NCBI RefSeq assembly: GCF_950066645.1
Contig: NZ_CATMFB010000012.1
Coordinates: 1 to 64,000, forward strand
DNA length: 64,000 nucleotides
Direction: 5' to 3'
Origin: an uncultured Thalassolituus sp.
GTDB taxonomy: Bacteria > Pseudomonadota > Gammaproteobacteria > Pseudomonadales > Oceanobacteraceae
The position numbers were made by a program, and so were the translations under genes. Below, piece after piece: positions 53,532-62,813 of the stretch (position 1 is its first letter; each line of letters starts with the position of its first letter). The notes below the pieces were generated by a model. That model saw nothing but the letters and a program-made list of their open reading frames with translations. It searched no databases and was not told the origin of the DNA.

Positions 53532-55541
53532 ATGCTACGTACTTCATCCCTACTCTCTGCTGTTGCTGTTTTATCTTCATCGCCGGTCATGGCAGAACAC
53601 ACTCTCGATAACGTGGTGATTACCGCACCCCAAAGCGATTCCGTGCTGACGGTAACGACCGACCCTAAAGCGCCCCGCCAGCCCGTTCCTGCTCACGATG
53701 GCGCCGATCTGCTGAAGAATATCCCGGGCTTCGCTGTTATCCGTAAGGGGGGTACCGACGGCGATCCTGTTTTCCGGGGAATGGCGGGATCGCGCCTCAG
53801 TATCCTGCTGGACGGTGATACCGTACTCGGAGGTTGTGGTAACCGCATGGACCCGCCAACCGCCTACGTATTTCCACAGGCGTACGACAGCGTCACTGTC
53901 CTGAAAGGACCACAGTCGGTTCAGCATGGACCCGGCAGCAGCGCAGGCACCGTATTATTTGAACGCCACAAACCCGATTTTTCTGTTGCTAAGATTCAGG
54001 GCGACGCCAGCCTGTTAGCGGCCAGTGCCGACCGTAATGATCAGATGGCGCACCTGCTCTCCGGCAACCAGCGCGGTTACCTCGACCTCAGCGGCACACG
54101 CTCAGATGCCAATAACTACCGCGATGGAAACGGTGACGAAGTGCATTCCGCCTATACCCGCTGGAGCGGCAATGCCGCCATCGGCTGGACCCCTCACACA
54201 GATTCACGCATCGAGCTCAGTGGCGGGCGCAGCGACGGTGAAGCCCGCTACGCAGATCGTGCCATGGACGGTGCGCTGTTCGACAGAAGCAACGCAGCCC
54301 TCATGTTCGAACAACAGAATATCAGTGACAGCCTGGCCAGCGTAAAGGCACGCATCTACCGTCAGTATGTCGATCACGTAATGGATAACTTCAGCCTGCG
54401 CAGTACGTCAGGAATGAAAATGGTCAGTAATCCAGACCGCGAAACCACAGGCGCAAGCCTGACAGGCCTCTGGACGCCGGGGCTGGCAACCGACGTCCGC
54501 ACTGGCATTGATTATCAGAAAAACCAGCATCGCATCCGCAATGCGAACAACATGATGGATATGATGCAGACGCCCGATGCTGATCAACTGCACCGGAACG
54601 AAGACATGCGCTTCGAGACCCAGGGCGCCTTCGTCGAACTGGACCACAAATACTCAGACGGCAGCAGCCTGCACACTGGCCTACGGATTAACCGGGATGA
54701 GGCAGAAGACCTGAGAGCGAACCGCACCACAAGCAGCGACAAAGACATTAACCTGTTACACAGCATGTTTGCCCGTTATGAGTGGCAGATCTCCCCTGAT
54801 CAACGATTGTATGCCGGCCTGGGCCACAGTGAACGTGCGGCAGATTATTGGGAGCGGAATAAAAATCCTGCAGCGCAGTCACCTATGATGACGGGCAGTG
54901 CAAGCACCTTTGATGTCCGCCCGGAACGCACAACTCAGCTGGATACCGGCCTGCTCTTCAACAGAGGGCCATTGACCGGTTCAGTCTCCGCATTTTATGC
55001 GCTGCATCAGGACTACATTCTGATCGAACAACTCCCGGACGTCAGTGCCGCCGCAAGCAATGCCCGTAACATCCGCGCCATCAGCTATGGCACGGAAGCG
55101 GAAGCAACCTACCAACTGAGCCCCCACTGGAACACGCAGTCGTCGTTCGCCTGGGTGCGCGGTGAGAACGACACTGACAACACAGCGCTGGGGCAGATCG
55201 CTCCGCCTCAGGCGACCTTCAGCCTGAACTATGTTGAAACAACCTGGTCTGCCGGTGCCCTTCTGCGCGTAGTCGGTGATCAGAACCGGGTTGCACCCGG
55301 TACCGGAAATATCGTCGGACAGGACATCGGACGCTCCCCCGGCTTTGCTGTTTTCTCCGTCAATTCAGGTTGGCAGGCCGGTGACAACCTTCGCATAAAT
55401 GCGGGCATAGACAACCTGTTTGACCGGGCTTATGCAGAGCATATTTCCAGAAGCGGCGCCGACATCAGCGGCTATGAAACCACCACCAGAGTCTTCGAGC
55501 CAGGGCGGACCTGGTGGCTGCAGTTGCAGGCTTCGCTCTGA
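53532..55541 (+). CDS. TonB-dependent copper receptor (OprC-like)
   Basis: This outer-membrane receptor has about 669 residues from the ATG at 53532, which gives a normal signal peptide (MLRTSSLLSAVAVLSS, cut near VMA-EHT). A GTG-started longer frame at 53478 is less likely. A TonB-box-like TLDNVVIT follows, then the plug domain with LGGCGNRMDPPTAYVFPQAYD and LKGPQSVQHGPGSSAGTV, characteristic of the OprC/NosA copper receptors. The methionine-rich NNMMDMMQTPD near residue 340 may bind copper. The last residue pattern (phenylalanine/tyrosine-type beta signal) is a weaker fit: it ends LQLQASL. Confidence 0.88.
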   Translation: MLRTSSLLSAVAVLSSSPVMAEHTLDNVVITAPQSDSVLTVTTDPKAPRQPVPAHDGADLLKNIPGFAVIRKGGTDGDPVFRGMAGSRLSILLDGDTVLGGCGNRMDPPTAYVFPQAYDSVTVLKGPQSVQHGPGSSAGTVLFERHKPDFSVAKIQGDASLLAASADRNDQMAHLLSGNQRGYLDLSGTRSDANNYRDGNGDEVHSAYTRWSGNAAIGWTPHTDSRIELSGGRSDGEARYADRAMDGALFDRSNAALMFEQQNISDSLASVKARIYRQYVDHVMDNFSLRSTSGMKMVSNPDRETTGASLTGLWTPGLATDVRTGIDYQKNQHRIRNANNMMDMMQTPDADQLHRNEDMRFETQGAFVELDHKYSDGSSLHTGLRINRDEAEDLRANRTTSSDKDINLLHSMFARYEWQISPDQRLYAGLGHSERAADYWERNKNPAAQSPMMTGSASTFDVRPERTTQLDTGLLFNRGPLTGSVSAFYALHQDYILIEQLPDVSAAASNARNIRAISYGTEAEATYQLSPHWNTQSSFAWVRGENDTDNTALGQIAPPQATFSLNYVETTWSAGALLRVVGDQNRVAPGTGNIVGQDIGRSPGFAVFSVNSGWQAGDNLRINAGIDNLFDRAYAEHISRSGADISGYETTTRVFEPGRTWWLQLQASL

Positions 55542-55696
55542 ATGAAGTGCCGCCTGTGCGGCCTTCCCCTAATGCCTGAGTACCAGTTTTATTAAGTGTT
55601 CTGTAAATAAATAAAGGTGTCGCCTCCGGCAAGTTTCAGTGAAATTTCAGGCAGGTAAGCTAACGCTTCAATAATAACAAACAGAAGGATTCTGTT

Positions 55697-58078
55697 ATGA
55701 AGCGTTCAGCTCTCGCCCTTGCCATACTCGCCGGAACTCTTATCCCCACCGCTTATGCCTCACATGTTGTCAGCTTCAGTGCTGGTACCGATATTCAACA
55801 GGTAAAAACTGGTCATCTGCGGATGGCAATGCCGGTCATTCCTCTTATTGAAGATCAACGCACCGCCGTGATCAGCATTGATATTTCAACCGCATCAGAC
55901 TTCGCAGCAGCGGTCGGTATTATTCAGAGCAGCGCTCCCGATGCAGACGCTGCCCTCATGCTGGAAAATTATCCGGCGGCACCCACCAGTGCAGAAGGCA
56001 TTCAGGCCTATCAGGCGGTGACGGGCGCCACACTCTCCACTGATGCTGAGTTTCTCACTACCGTTGAGGCATGGCTGACCGAAAACAAATACAGCGGGAT
56101 TGAAATTGCTCCGGTTACCCGCCAGTCGGTTCTGACTCAGACAGCCGATCACCTGGTTCTGATTGATGCAACCGTAAGCAGTGCTGAAGATATTTACCTG
56201 TGCGCGACAGAGTCATTCAGCCCTATGCTGCGCGCGACTGAACAGGAAGCCTGTCAGGTGTTCAGCACGGGAGTACGCACCGATAACCATGAATATATGT
56301 CAGCACCGAATGGTCGCTTCACCAGCAACAAATTTGTATTTACCGATACACTGAGTGATACCGCGACTTTCTATAATGGGAGCAACTCATCGCAGCTGAC
56401 ACTGCGCGGAACCGGCAGCACGCTGGCAGTACATCAGTTCCTGAATCCTCTGTTTATCGGAGATGTCTATGATCACACCGCCACGCAGGGAGACTTCAAC
56501 GGTTATACCAACAGCGCATCGGATGAAATGACTTCTTTTTCCCTGTTGAGCGGCTATGACCTCGATCCGGAATCCTTCCTGTTTATCTCCGGCTGGACAG
56601 GATTTTCAGACTTTACCAACGTGAACGGTGAGAAAATTCTGGTGCGGAATTCAGCTGCACTCCCACCGTATTACGACTGGGGGTTCGAAGAGCTTCCGAT
56701 CAGACTGAAGTCCGGCGTGCCGTACGGTTTTGTCAAAAACGTAGACTACCTGGAAACAGAAAGCGGGGGCTGGTTCAACCGGGAAAGTAAGCGCTGGCTC
56801 GCGCTTGGATACACAGGTGGTGGGGAACTGAATGTCACAACGCCGGTGATTTATAACCTCGACAACGAGCGCTTTATTTATCTGTCTCAGATTGCGGTTA
56901 AACAGCTGGAGGCTACCACTCCTGAAGGCTTTATTCCTGCCGTCAGAGCTGCCGTTCTCGACAGCCTTCCTGCGGCTCTTGCAGACAGCTATCCTGCCCT
57001 GCCGGACGACCTGAGCGCTCTGGGCGTTGACCCGGATATGACGCCTCAGGCTTTTGCCGCACTTGTGAACGAGAAGATTGTACGTGTAGCAACGTCTGGC
57101 GCTCTTGAGGAGTTCCTTCGCGGTGAAACGATTTCAGTCTCACCAGGACTGATTGGATCTATCGCCTCCGACGTGCGCTGGCAGTCGAATGAACTGCAGT
57201 TTCTTTCTGAAGATACCCTGCGTGCACCGTATGTCACTTATAGCCTGAGCAGTGAAGTCGCCAAACCAGACATGAACATCAGCGTCTCTGCCACTGAGCT
57301 GTCATCCGCGGCCCGGGATTCTGCCGGTATCAGCATCGCTGCCAGTGGACTGTACAGTCGGGTTACCGCGAGCTGCCGGATTCTCTCTGGCGATGCTGCA
57401 GGAACACTCTCTGAGCCTCTGCCAGGAACCTGGGGGGAAGGGAGCACGGCATCTACCCGCCTGATCCAGGAGCAACAGTATGCAAGTGCGACGCTTACTG
57501 CAGCAGAGGAAACCGCCGACGATTCTGAAGTGATGTCCACCACGCTGACCGCTACCAGTGGCACGGGCGAACTGACTCTGCACTGCCAGGTCACTGGCGA
57601 AAATATCTTCGGCGAGAGTGACTCAGTCAGTGAGAGAATTACTTTCAACGTGACGACGCCTACCACCATCACTGGGCAGTTTGCCGCCGTGGGTAACCAG
57701 CTGACCAACACCATAATTGAATCCGCGGTATTGCTCGATGCAGATGGAAACCAGTATCCGCTGGCGATTAATGATGACCTGAGCTTCAGCCAGCCTGCGG
57801 GGTTCCCTGGCGACTACCGGATTTCTGCCAGCGCCGAGGGCTATGTCTTTCCTTGTGCAGACTTTAATGCTCCACTGGGTACGACAGATGCCGGCACGCT
57901 GGAATTCCTGCGCGGTGACCTGAACGGAGACGGAGCAATCACCAACTCGGACCTGTGGCGTTTCTACTTCCGCAGCTTCCTCAGTGGTGACTTTGACGTG
58001 AATCTGGATGGTACAGTCAATAACGCCGACCGTGACATGATCCGGGCCAACCGGGGCGCTGCACAGTGTGAACTGTAA
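55697..58078 (+). CDS. Secreted protein of unknown function with dockerin-like C-terminus
   Basis: This 793-residue protein has a clear signal peptide (MKRSALALAILAGTLIPTAYA, cut after AYA). The long middle part is acidic and Ser/Thr-rich with no recognised enzyme motif, and cysteines are few. Near the end, GDLNGDGAITNSDLWRF and FDVNLDGTVNNADRDMI are two calcium-binding dockerin-type I loops. Dockerins bind cohesins, but in many marine bacteria the pair acts as a fold or anchor without cellulosomes. A GAAGGATT site precedes the start and a strong terminator follows. Confidence 0.65.
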   Translation: MKRSALALAILAGTLIPTAYASHVVSFSAGTDIQQVKTGHLRMAMPVIPLIEDQRTAVISIDISTASDFAAAVGIIQSSAPDADAALMLENYPAAPTSAEGIQAYQAVTGATLSTDAEFLTTVEAWLTENKYSGIEIAPVTRQSVLTQTADHLVLIDATVSSAEDIYLCATESFSPMLRATEQEACQVFSTGVRTDNHEYMSAPNGRFTSNKFVFTDTLSDTATFYNGSNSSQLTLRGTGSTLAVHQFLNPLFIGDVYDHTATQGDFNGYTNSASDEMTSFSLLSGYDLDPESFLFISGWTGFSDFTNVNGEKILVRNSAALPPYYDWGFEELPIRLKSGVPYGFVKNVDYLETESGGWFNRESKRWLALGYTGGGELNVTTPVIYNLDNERFIYLSQIAVKQLEATTPEGFIPAVRAAVLDSLPAALADSYPALPDDLSALGVDPDMTPQAFAALVNEKIVRVATSGALEEFLRGETISVSPGLIGSIASDVRWQSNELQFLSEDTLRAPYVTYSLSSEVAKPDMNISVSATELSSAARDSAGISIAASGLYSRVTASCRILSGDAAGTLSEPLPGTWGEGSTASTRLIQEQQYASATLTAAEETADDSEVMSTTLTATSGTGELTLHCQVTGENIFGESDSVSERITFNVTTPTTITGQFAAVGNQLTNTIIESAVLLDADGNQYPLAINDDLSFSQPAGFPGDYRISASAEGYVFPCADFNAPLGTTDAGTLEFLRGDLNGDGAITNSDLWRFYFRSFLSGDFDVNLDGTVNNADRDMIRANRGAAQCEL

Positions 58079-58093
58079 TTAAGCAGCAGCGAT

Positions 58094-58120
58094 AAAAAAG
58101 GCCGCATCGCGGCCTTTTTT
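58094..58120. terminator. Bidirectional Rho-independent terminator
   Basis: The stem AAAAAAGGCCGC / GCGGCCTTTTTT has a three-base loop and symmetrical A and T tracts, so it can stop both the secreted-protein gene on the plus strand and the acetyltransferase operon on the minus strand. The stop codon of the latter overlaps its T run. Confidence 0.92.
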
Positions 58121-58649
58121 ATTTCTGGGAAATAATGGAATACACATCCAGATGGATATCATCACCACCGTATTCAAATTGCGACGGCAAAGTTCCCTCG
58201 GCATCAAAACCGAGCGCACTCAGGATGTCTTTCTGCTCTGCATGTCCGGAGCGCACTCTGACTTCCAGTCGATGCAAGCGGAGCTCGGTAAAAATAAAAT
58301 CAATAATTGCCGGAATAAATTCCTGAATTGCCTGTTGATCGCAGGCCGGAGCAAACTCCCACTGGAGCTGTGCATTCAGCATCATCCAATTGATGTGCTG
58401 AACACCTACACGGGCAATCAATTCACCTGTCGATTCCTTTTCGATCAACCAGAAAGCAGCCTCCCGCGTTTCAAAGCGCATCGCGATCCGGCGCAGCTCA
58501 TCAGTAGCCTGGGTTTCCACAGCCAGTGCCAGTCGTGGAATATGATCACTGACTGACTGCTGACGAAGAAGATTAAAGAGTGCAGCACCGTCTGTCTCTG
58601 ACACAGGCAGACGAATAAGAAAATTATCGGTTACGAAATTCCAGTTCAT
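58119..58649 (-). CDS. GNAT-family acetyltransferase (RimJ/RimL type)
   Basis: This 176-residue protein has the RimJ/RimL-type GNAT layout, with an N-terminal strand FLIRLPVSETD, a central GELIARVGVQHI and the C-terminal helix LRLHRLEVRVRSGHAEQKDILSALGFDAEG. It should acetylate an amine using acetyl-CoA, but the target (protein N-terminus, amino acid or drug) is unknown. Its start touches the stop of the upstream GNAT gene by one base, so they are co-translated. Confidence 0.8.
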   Translation of the reverse strand: MNWNFVTDNFLIRLPVSETDGAALFNLLRQQSVSDHIPRLALAVETQATDELRRIAMRFETREAAFWLIEKESTGELIARVGVQHINWMMLNAQLQWEFAPACDQQAIQEFIPAIIDFIFTELRLHRLEVRVRSGHAEQKDILSALGFDAEGTLPSQFEYGGDDIHLDVYSIISQK

Positions 58650-59245
58650 CAGTGCTTCACTCCAGCATCCAGATTCTGCCCCGGATTATCATCGTCACCC
58701 AGTCGCTTAGGTACCGGCTTCGCTTTATCAGACACATAGTGGTACTGGTGCACATCAGCGAACGTACTGTCGCCAGTGCGCCAGGCGTGCCGCAATACCG
58801 CTGCAGGCTGGAAGCCCAATGCCTGAATCGCTGCAGTAATAGAAGGCTTCTGCCCTTCAATCCACTGGTAGCCGAAATTACGGACATGGTATTTGCTCTG
58901 CAGAAATTCGATACACACAGACAACGCCGCAGTACGATGCTCGTCACTGAGTGATGGCAGGCCGTCGACACGCATCATGATCCGCAGGTGCGAAGGCTGC
59001 CAGTCGAAGCCACTGACCATACCCTGTATTTCGCCACCCACTTCAATGGCCCACATCATACCCCGCTGAGTGGCCGCCATCTGTACGCTGTAGTCGACCA
59101 TACGAGTCAGGTGCTCTTTGTTATCGAGTGGTCGCTGCCCGGGAATTTCCGGGTGTTGATACAACTCATAAAGTGCGTCGATATCGTCATAGTGCAGAGG
59201 CTTGACTCTGCCACCCTCGAAACTAATTTCTGGAGTAAATTTCAT
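58649..59245 (-). CDS. GNAT-family N-acetyltransferase
   Basis: This 198-residue GNAT protein has the RimJ/RimL-type N-terminus (VKPLHYDDIDALYELYQHPE), a membrane-free core and the late SAM-unlike helix ITAAIQALGFQPAAV typical of GNAT motif B. It lies five bases after dnaB and directly before the second GNAT gene, so all are likely one transcript. The substrate is unknown. Confidence 0.78.
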   Translation of the reverse strand: MKFTPEISFEGGRVKPLHYDDIDALYELYQHPEIPGQRPLDNKEHLTRMVDYSVQMAATQRGMMWAIEVGGEIQGMVSGFDWQPSHLRIMMRVDGLPSLSDEHRTAALSVCIEFLQSKYHVRNFGYQWIEGQKPSITAAIQALGFQPAAVLRHAWRTGDSTFADVHQYHYVSDKAKPVPKRLGDDDNPGQNLDAGVKH

Positions 59246-59250
59246 TCAGA

Positions 59251-60642
59251 TCAGTACTCATCATCTCCGCCCTCGTAGCCGTGGGCGAGATTTTCAAATC
59301 GTGTGTATTTACCGATAAAGGCAAGACGGTCGATACCAATAGGGCCGTTACGGTGTTTACCGGTAATAATTTCCGCAATGCCCTTATCCGGAGAATCTTC
59401 GTTATAAACCTCATCCCGGTAAATAAACTGAATAATATCGGCGTCCTGCTCGATCGCGCCCGATTCACGCAGGTCAGAGTTTACCGGGCGTTTGTTCGGT
59501 CGCTGCTCAAGCGAGCGGTTAAGCTGAGACAGTGCCACCATAGGGCAGTTGAATTCTTTAGCGATGATCTTCAGTGTCCGCGAAATCTCCGAGATTTCCT
59601 GTGTACGACCTTCCGATGGACCAGAAACCCGCATCAGCTGAAGGTAATCGACCATGATCAGTGCCAGGTCGTTGTTGTTCTCACGATACACTTTGCGCGC
59701 ACGGGCACGCATTTCCTGAGGTGTCAGCGCCGCAGTGTCATCAATATAAAGCGGCAGATCCTTGAGCAGGTTGACCGCCGCCGAGAGCTTAGGCCAGTCT
59801 TCATCGATTAATTTACCGGAGCGGATCCGGGTCTGATCGATTTTGCCGATGGAGGACAGCATCCGCATCACAATAGATTCAGACGGCATCTCAAGGCTGA
59901 ATACCAGCACCGGACGCTTGGTGGCCAGCAGCGCATTCTCGACCAGATTCATCGCGTAGGTCGTTTTACCCATGGAAGGACGGGCAGCGACGATGACCAG
60001 GTCAGCTTTCTGGAGACCCGACGTACGATTGTCGATTTCGGTGAAGCCCGTGGTAAGACCCGTCAGACCTTCAGGCTGATTGAACATCTGGTCGAGCTGT
60101 TCGAGTGTATTCTTAAGGATAGGGGCCACCAGCTCAGGGCCGCCATCTTTCCGGCTGCCTTCCGCAATCTGAGCAATGGACTTTTCGGCATCAGAGATCA
60201 GCGTCAGTGCATCATCTCCTGCCGGTTCGAACGCCCGTTCGATGATATCGGAGGCGGCTTCAATCAGGCGACGCTGCTGCGAGCGCTCAGCGACAATCGT
60301 AGCGTAAGCAGCGCAGTTCTCGATGGAGGGGGTCATATCGACCAGACGACTGAGATACGCCGCACCGCCGGCTTTTTCCAGCTGAGCCCGCTCTTCCAGT
60401 TCCTCGGCAACCGTCACCACGTCAACGGGTTGCTCCTGGTCTACGAGATGACGGATTGCCCGGAAAATGATCCGGTGGTCCTGGCGGTAAAAATCGACAT
60501 CGAGTACGGTTTCAGCAACCGATTCCCATGCACGGTCATCCAGCATCAGTGAACCCAGGACAGATTGCTCCGCCTCTACTGAATGGGGGGGAACCCGTAC
60601 GCTACCAGTCTCTTCTGCTCCGTGGCTGTAGTCGTCGCTCAT
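59251..60642 (-). CDS. dnaB: Replicative DNA helicase DnaB
   Basis: DnaB is the hexameric 5'-3' helicase of the replication fork. At 463 residues it is full-length. The N-terminal primase-binding domain (PHSVEAEQSVLGSLMLDD) is followed by a RecA-type core: Walker A ARPSMGKTTYAMN, Walker B ALIMVDYLQLM and ALSQLNRSLEQRPNKRPVNSDLRESGAIEQDAD. It is the last replication gene of the rpsF-rpsR-rplI-dnaB block. A lambda P-like candidate loader lies 6 kb away on the opposite strand. Confidence 0.97.
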   Translation of the reverse strand: MSDDYSHGAEETGSVRVPPHSVEAEQSVLGSLMLDDRAWESVAETVLDVDFYRQDHRIIFRAIRHLVDQEQPVDVVTVAEELEERAQLEKAGGAAYLSRLVDMTPSIENCAAYATIVAERSQQRRLIEAASDIIERAFEPAGDDALTLISDAEKSIAQIAEGSRKDGGPELVAPILKNTLEQLDQMFNQPEGLTGLTTGFTEIDNRTSGLQKADLVIVAARPSMGKTTYAMNLVENALLATKRPVLVFSLEMPSESIVMRMLSSIGKIDQTRIRSGKLIDEDWPKLSAAVNLLKDLPLYIDDTAALTPQEMRARARKVYRENNNDLALIMVDYLQLMRVSGPSEGRTQEISEISRTLKIIAKEFNCPMVALSQLNRSLEQRPNKRPVNSDLRESGAIEQDADIIQFIYRDEVYNEDSPDKGIAEIITGKHRNGPIGIDRLAFIGKYTRFENLAHGYEGGDDEY

Positions 60643-60663
60643 GTTTTCCTGATCCGAAAATAA

Positions 60664-60699
60664 TTAAGGCACTATCAGTGGGAACCAATAGTGCCTTAA
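60664..60699 (-). terminator. Hairpin between rplI and dnaB
   Basis: TTAAGGCACTAT and ATAGTGCCTTAA form a perfect 12-base inverted repeat with a 12-base loop in the gap between rplI and dnaB. The following minus-strand sequence is TTATTTTCGG, a poor T tract. It is either a weak terminator/attenuator that lowers dnaB expression relative to the ribosomal genes, or an RNA processing site. Confidence 0.6.
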
Positions 60700-60756
60700 A
60701 CAGGAGTTATGAACCAGTTTGGCTCAGACTCCGGACTGATCAACTGTCGTCAGTGC

Positions 60757-61203
60757 TTATTCAGCAACAACGTGCAGTGTCAGAGTCGCTTCTACTTCAG
60801 GGTGCAGGCGAATAGCGATGTCGTATTCACCAACCTGACGCAGTGGGCCTTCTGGCAGCAGAACTTCAGCTTTTGCCAGAGTCACGCCAGCAGCAGTAGC
60901 CAGCTCAGCAACATCACGGTTACCCAGAGAGCCGAACAGCTTGCCTTCGTCACCCGCTTTAACTGCTGCAGACAGTTCCAGAGCATCGATCTGCTCTTTA
61001 CGTGCCTGAGCGTCAGCCAGCTTAGCAGCAGCCTGAGCTTCCAGCTCAGCGCGACGAGCTTCGAACTGCTCAACGTTTGCTTTGGTCGCAGGTACAGCCT
61101 TGCCCTGTGGGAACAGGAAGTTACGAGCGTAACCAGGACGTACAGTAACCTGTTGGCCCAGTGAGCCCAGGTTTGCGATTTTTTCCAGCAGAATGATTTG
61201 CAT
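60757..61203 (-). CDS. rplI: 50S ribosomal protein L9
   Basis: L9 has 148 residues with the N-terminal globular domain [40 protein letters not shown], the long connecting helix and the C-terminal domain. Codon use is biased as in ribosomal genes. It lies 115 bases downstream of rpsR, and no further gene is seen in that gap. Confidence 0.97.
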   Translation of the reverse strand: MQIILLEKIANLGSLGQQVTVRPGYARNFLFPQGKAVPATKANVEQFEARRAELEAQAAAKLADAQARKEQIDALELSAAVKAGDEGKLFGSLGNRDVAELATAAGVTLAKAEVLLPEGPLRQVGEYDIAIRLHPEVEATLTLHVVAE

Positions 61204-61318
61204 AATGATTCCTCATTACAGGGCCACCCGCCTGAGCCGGCAGCCGTGTCTTTTTGTCACGCCAGTCAATCACCGGCGCTACGAAAATTAGTAATGGATA
61301 CAGTACGGACCGTATCTA

Positions 61319-61549
61319 TTAATTGTCGTGCTGATCAGTGTATGGCAGCAGTGCGATGTAGCGCGCACGCTTGATCGCAGTAGACAGCTGACGCTGATAC
61401 TTAGCACGGGTACCAGTGATACGGCTTGGTACGATTTTGCCAGTTTCAGTGATGTAGCCTTTCAGTGTGTCCAGATCTTTGTAATCGATCTCAGAAACAC
61501 CTTCAGCAGTGAAACGGCAGAACTTACGACGACGGAAAAAACGTGCCAT
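61319..61549 (-). CDS. rpsR: 30S ribosomal protein S18
   Basis: S18 has 76 residues with the expected [47 protein letters not shown] order and the basic [21 protein letters not shown] end. It begins only 14 bases after rpsF, so the priB gene found at this place in E. coli is absent. Confidence 0.97.
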   Translation of the reverse strand: MARFFRRRKFCRFTAEGVSEIDYKDLDTLKGYITETGKIVPSRITGTRAKYQRQLSTAIKRARYIALLPYTDQHDN

Positions 61550-61563
61550 GACTAAATCCCCTA

Positions 61564-61992
61564 TTACTCAGCGTTGTCTTCAGCAGACTGTTCTTCAGTC
61601 TCATCTTCATCGTTAGCATTGTCTGCTTTAGCTTCTGCTTCAGCGCGCTCTGCACGACGACGGTCTTCACGGCTTTCAGCAGCCTTGATTGGAGACATTT
61701 CAGTAACAGCCTCATCACGACGGATCACCATGTTACGCAGAACAGCATCGTTGTAACGGAAGTTGGTGGTCAGCTCGTCGAGAGCTTCCTGAGTACATTC
61801 AACGTTCATCAGGATGTAGTGTGCTTTATGCACGTCGTTGATCGGGTATGCCAGGTGACGGCGGCCCCAATCTTCGAAGCGGTTGATTTTACCGCCAGCG
61901 GATTCGATGGTGTTGGTGTAACGCTCAACCATCGCAGGAACCTGTTCGCTCTGATCCGGGTGAACCAGGAAAACGATTTCGTAGTGACGCAT
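61564..61992 (-). CDS. rpsF: 30S ribosomal protein S6
   Basis: S6 begins [17 protein letters not shown] at an ATG at 61992, preceded by AAGGAGC; the 22-codon upstream extension is not real. The central [16 protein letters not shown] block is typical. The tail after residue 105 is a long acidic extension ([20 protein letters not shown]), the glutamate-rich end that RimK modifies in E. coli. Total length is 142 residues. It heads the operon with rpsR, rplI and probably dnaB. Confidence 0.96.
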   Translation of the reverse strand: MRHYEIVFLVHPDQSEQVPAMVERYTNTIESAGGKINRFEDWGRRHLAYPINDVHKAHYILMNVECTQEALDELTTNFRYNDAVLRNMVIRRDEAVTEMSPIKAAESREDRRRAERAEAEAKADNANDEDETEEQSAEDNAE

Positions 61993-62078
61993 TGTCAGCT
62001 CCTTATGGGTATTCAGCCTTCCGGCCCATCCGGTAAGGCAAGGAGTTCGCCTAAGCACAGCTTTGACGAAGGGCGGGC

Positions 62079-62107
62079 ATTCTACAAGAAAGTCCAGGCA
62101 TGTTCAA
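62079..62107 (-). promoter_or_regulatory. Promoter of the rpsF operon
   Basis: On the minus strand a -35 TTGAAC (62102-62107) and a -10 TAGAAT (62079-62084) are separated by 17 bases, followed by a GC-rich GCCCGCCC discriminator expected of ribosomal operons under stringent control. It lies about 85 bases before rpsF. Confidence 0.82.
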
Positions 62108-62138
62108 ACTATGATCACATCTGCCTTCTCTGGCGAAT

Positions 62139-62443
62139 TGTGAACAACTTCTATGATAAATCGTGTTTTTTCACAGATTCTGTGGATAACTCTGTGAGTA
62201 GTCTGGAGTTAAGTGTTTCATACGCCCGTTTGATGGGGGCTGAGATAAACTGATCAGAAACAGAACAGTCACATCAAAAACAGAAAAAGTCTTTATTTTT
62301 CAATGATTAATTCAAAAGCATCGTGATTTCTTATGCACCTGTCAGATTTATGACCCTTATCCTGAAGGGCCGGCAGAGCGCGGAGATTCTGACGTTTCTG
62401 ATTGTGGGTAGTTTCAGTGGATAACCACACACCCTGTGGATAT
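62139..62443. promoter_or_regulatory. Cluster of DnaA-box-like sites upstream of rpsF
   Basis: Within about 300 non-coding bases there are five 9-mers close to the DnaA box TTATCCACA: a perfect one in reverse (TGTGGATAA, 62181-62189), and one-mismatch versions at 62139-62147 (TTGTTCACA in reverse), 62331-62339 (TTATGCACC), 62416-62424 and 62435-62443. The region between is AT-rich, for example AAAAAGTCTTTATTTTTCAA. It may be a DnaA-controlled promoter region or a DnaA-titrating site. No gene is recognised here. Confidence 0.5.
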
Positions 62444-62552
62444 TTCTGTGCATAGCCCTGTGAGAATGCAGTATTTACGGGGCTTATCGGGGAGTGAAGA
62501 AGTTCAGAAGGCGCTCTGCTATGCTTGCGTCAGGAAAATGACGAGATCAACG

Positions 62553-62813
62553 ATGTCTCTTAAGACCTGGATAAATCAACGGGCCATGCACGAGCGACGC
62601 TACCTCACCCGCTTTGCGATTGGTGCCACCCTGTTCTTCGGGGGCGCCGGCGGAATGCTGTACGCCGAGCACCTGATTCTGCCGTCACTGCAACAGGAGA
62701 TCGTCGCCCTGATTGCATTACTCATCTCAGGCGCAGGTGCTCTTGCTGCAGCGAGCGGGTATATTATGCTGCTTCTTATCCGGATATTCAGAGCCCCGCC
62801 CCGACATGACTGA
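62553..62813 (+). CDS. Small membrane protein of unknown function
   Basis: This is an 86-residue protein with two hydrophobic segments (about residues 20-42 and 48-72), a basic N-terminus (SLKTWINQRAMHERRYLTRF) and a basic tail. The start at 62553 is preferred; an ATG 15 bases earlier stands close to an AGGAAA site and is also possible. It overlaps the next gene by eight bases. No family is recognised. Confidence 0.55.
   Translation: MSLKTWINQRAMHERRYLTRFAIGATLFFGGAGGMLYAEHLILPSLQQEIVALIALLISGAGALAAASGYIMLLLIRIFRAPPRHD

Noticed and set aside
62139-62443. Chromosomal origin oriC
   Set aside because: No dnaA, dnaN, mnmE/mnmG or parAB nearby and only one perfect DnaA box; kept only as a DnaA-box cluster.
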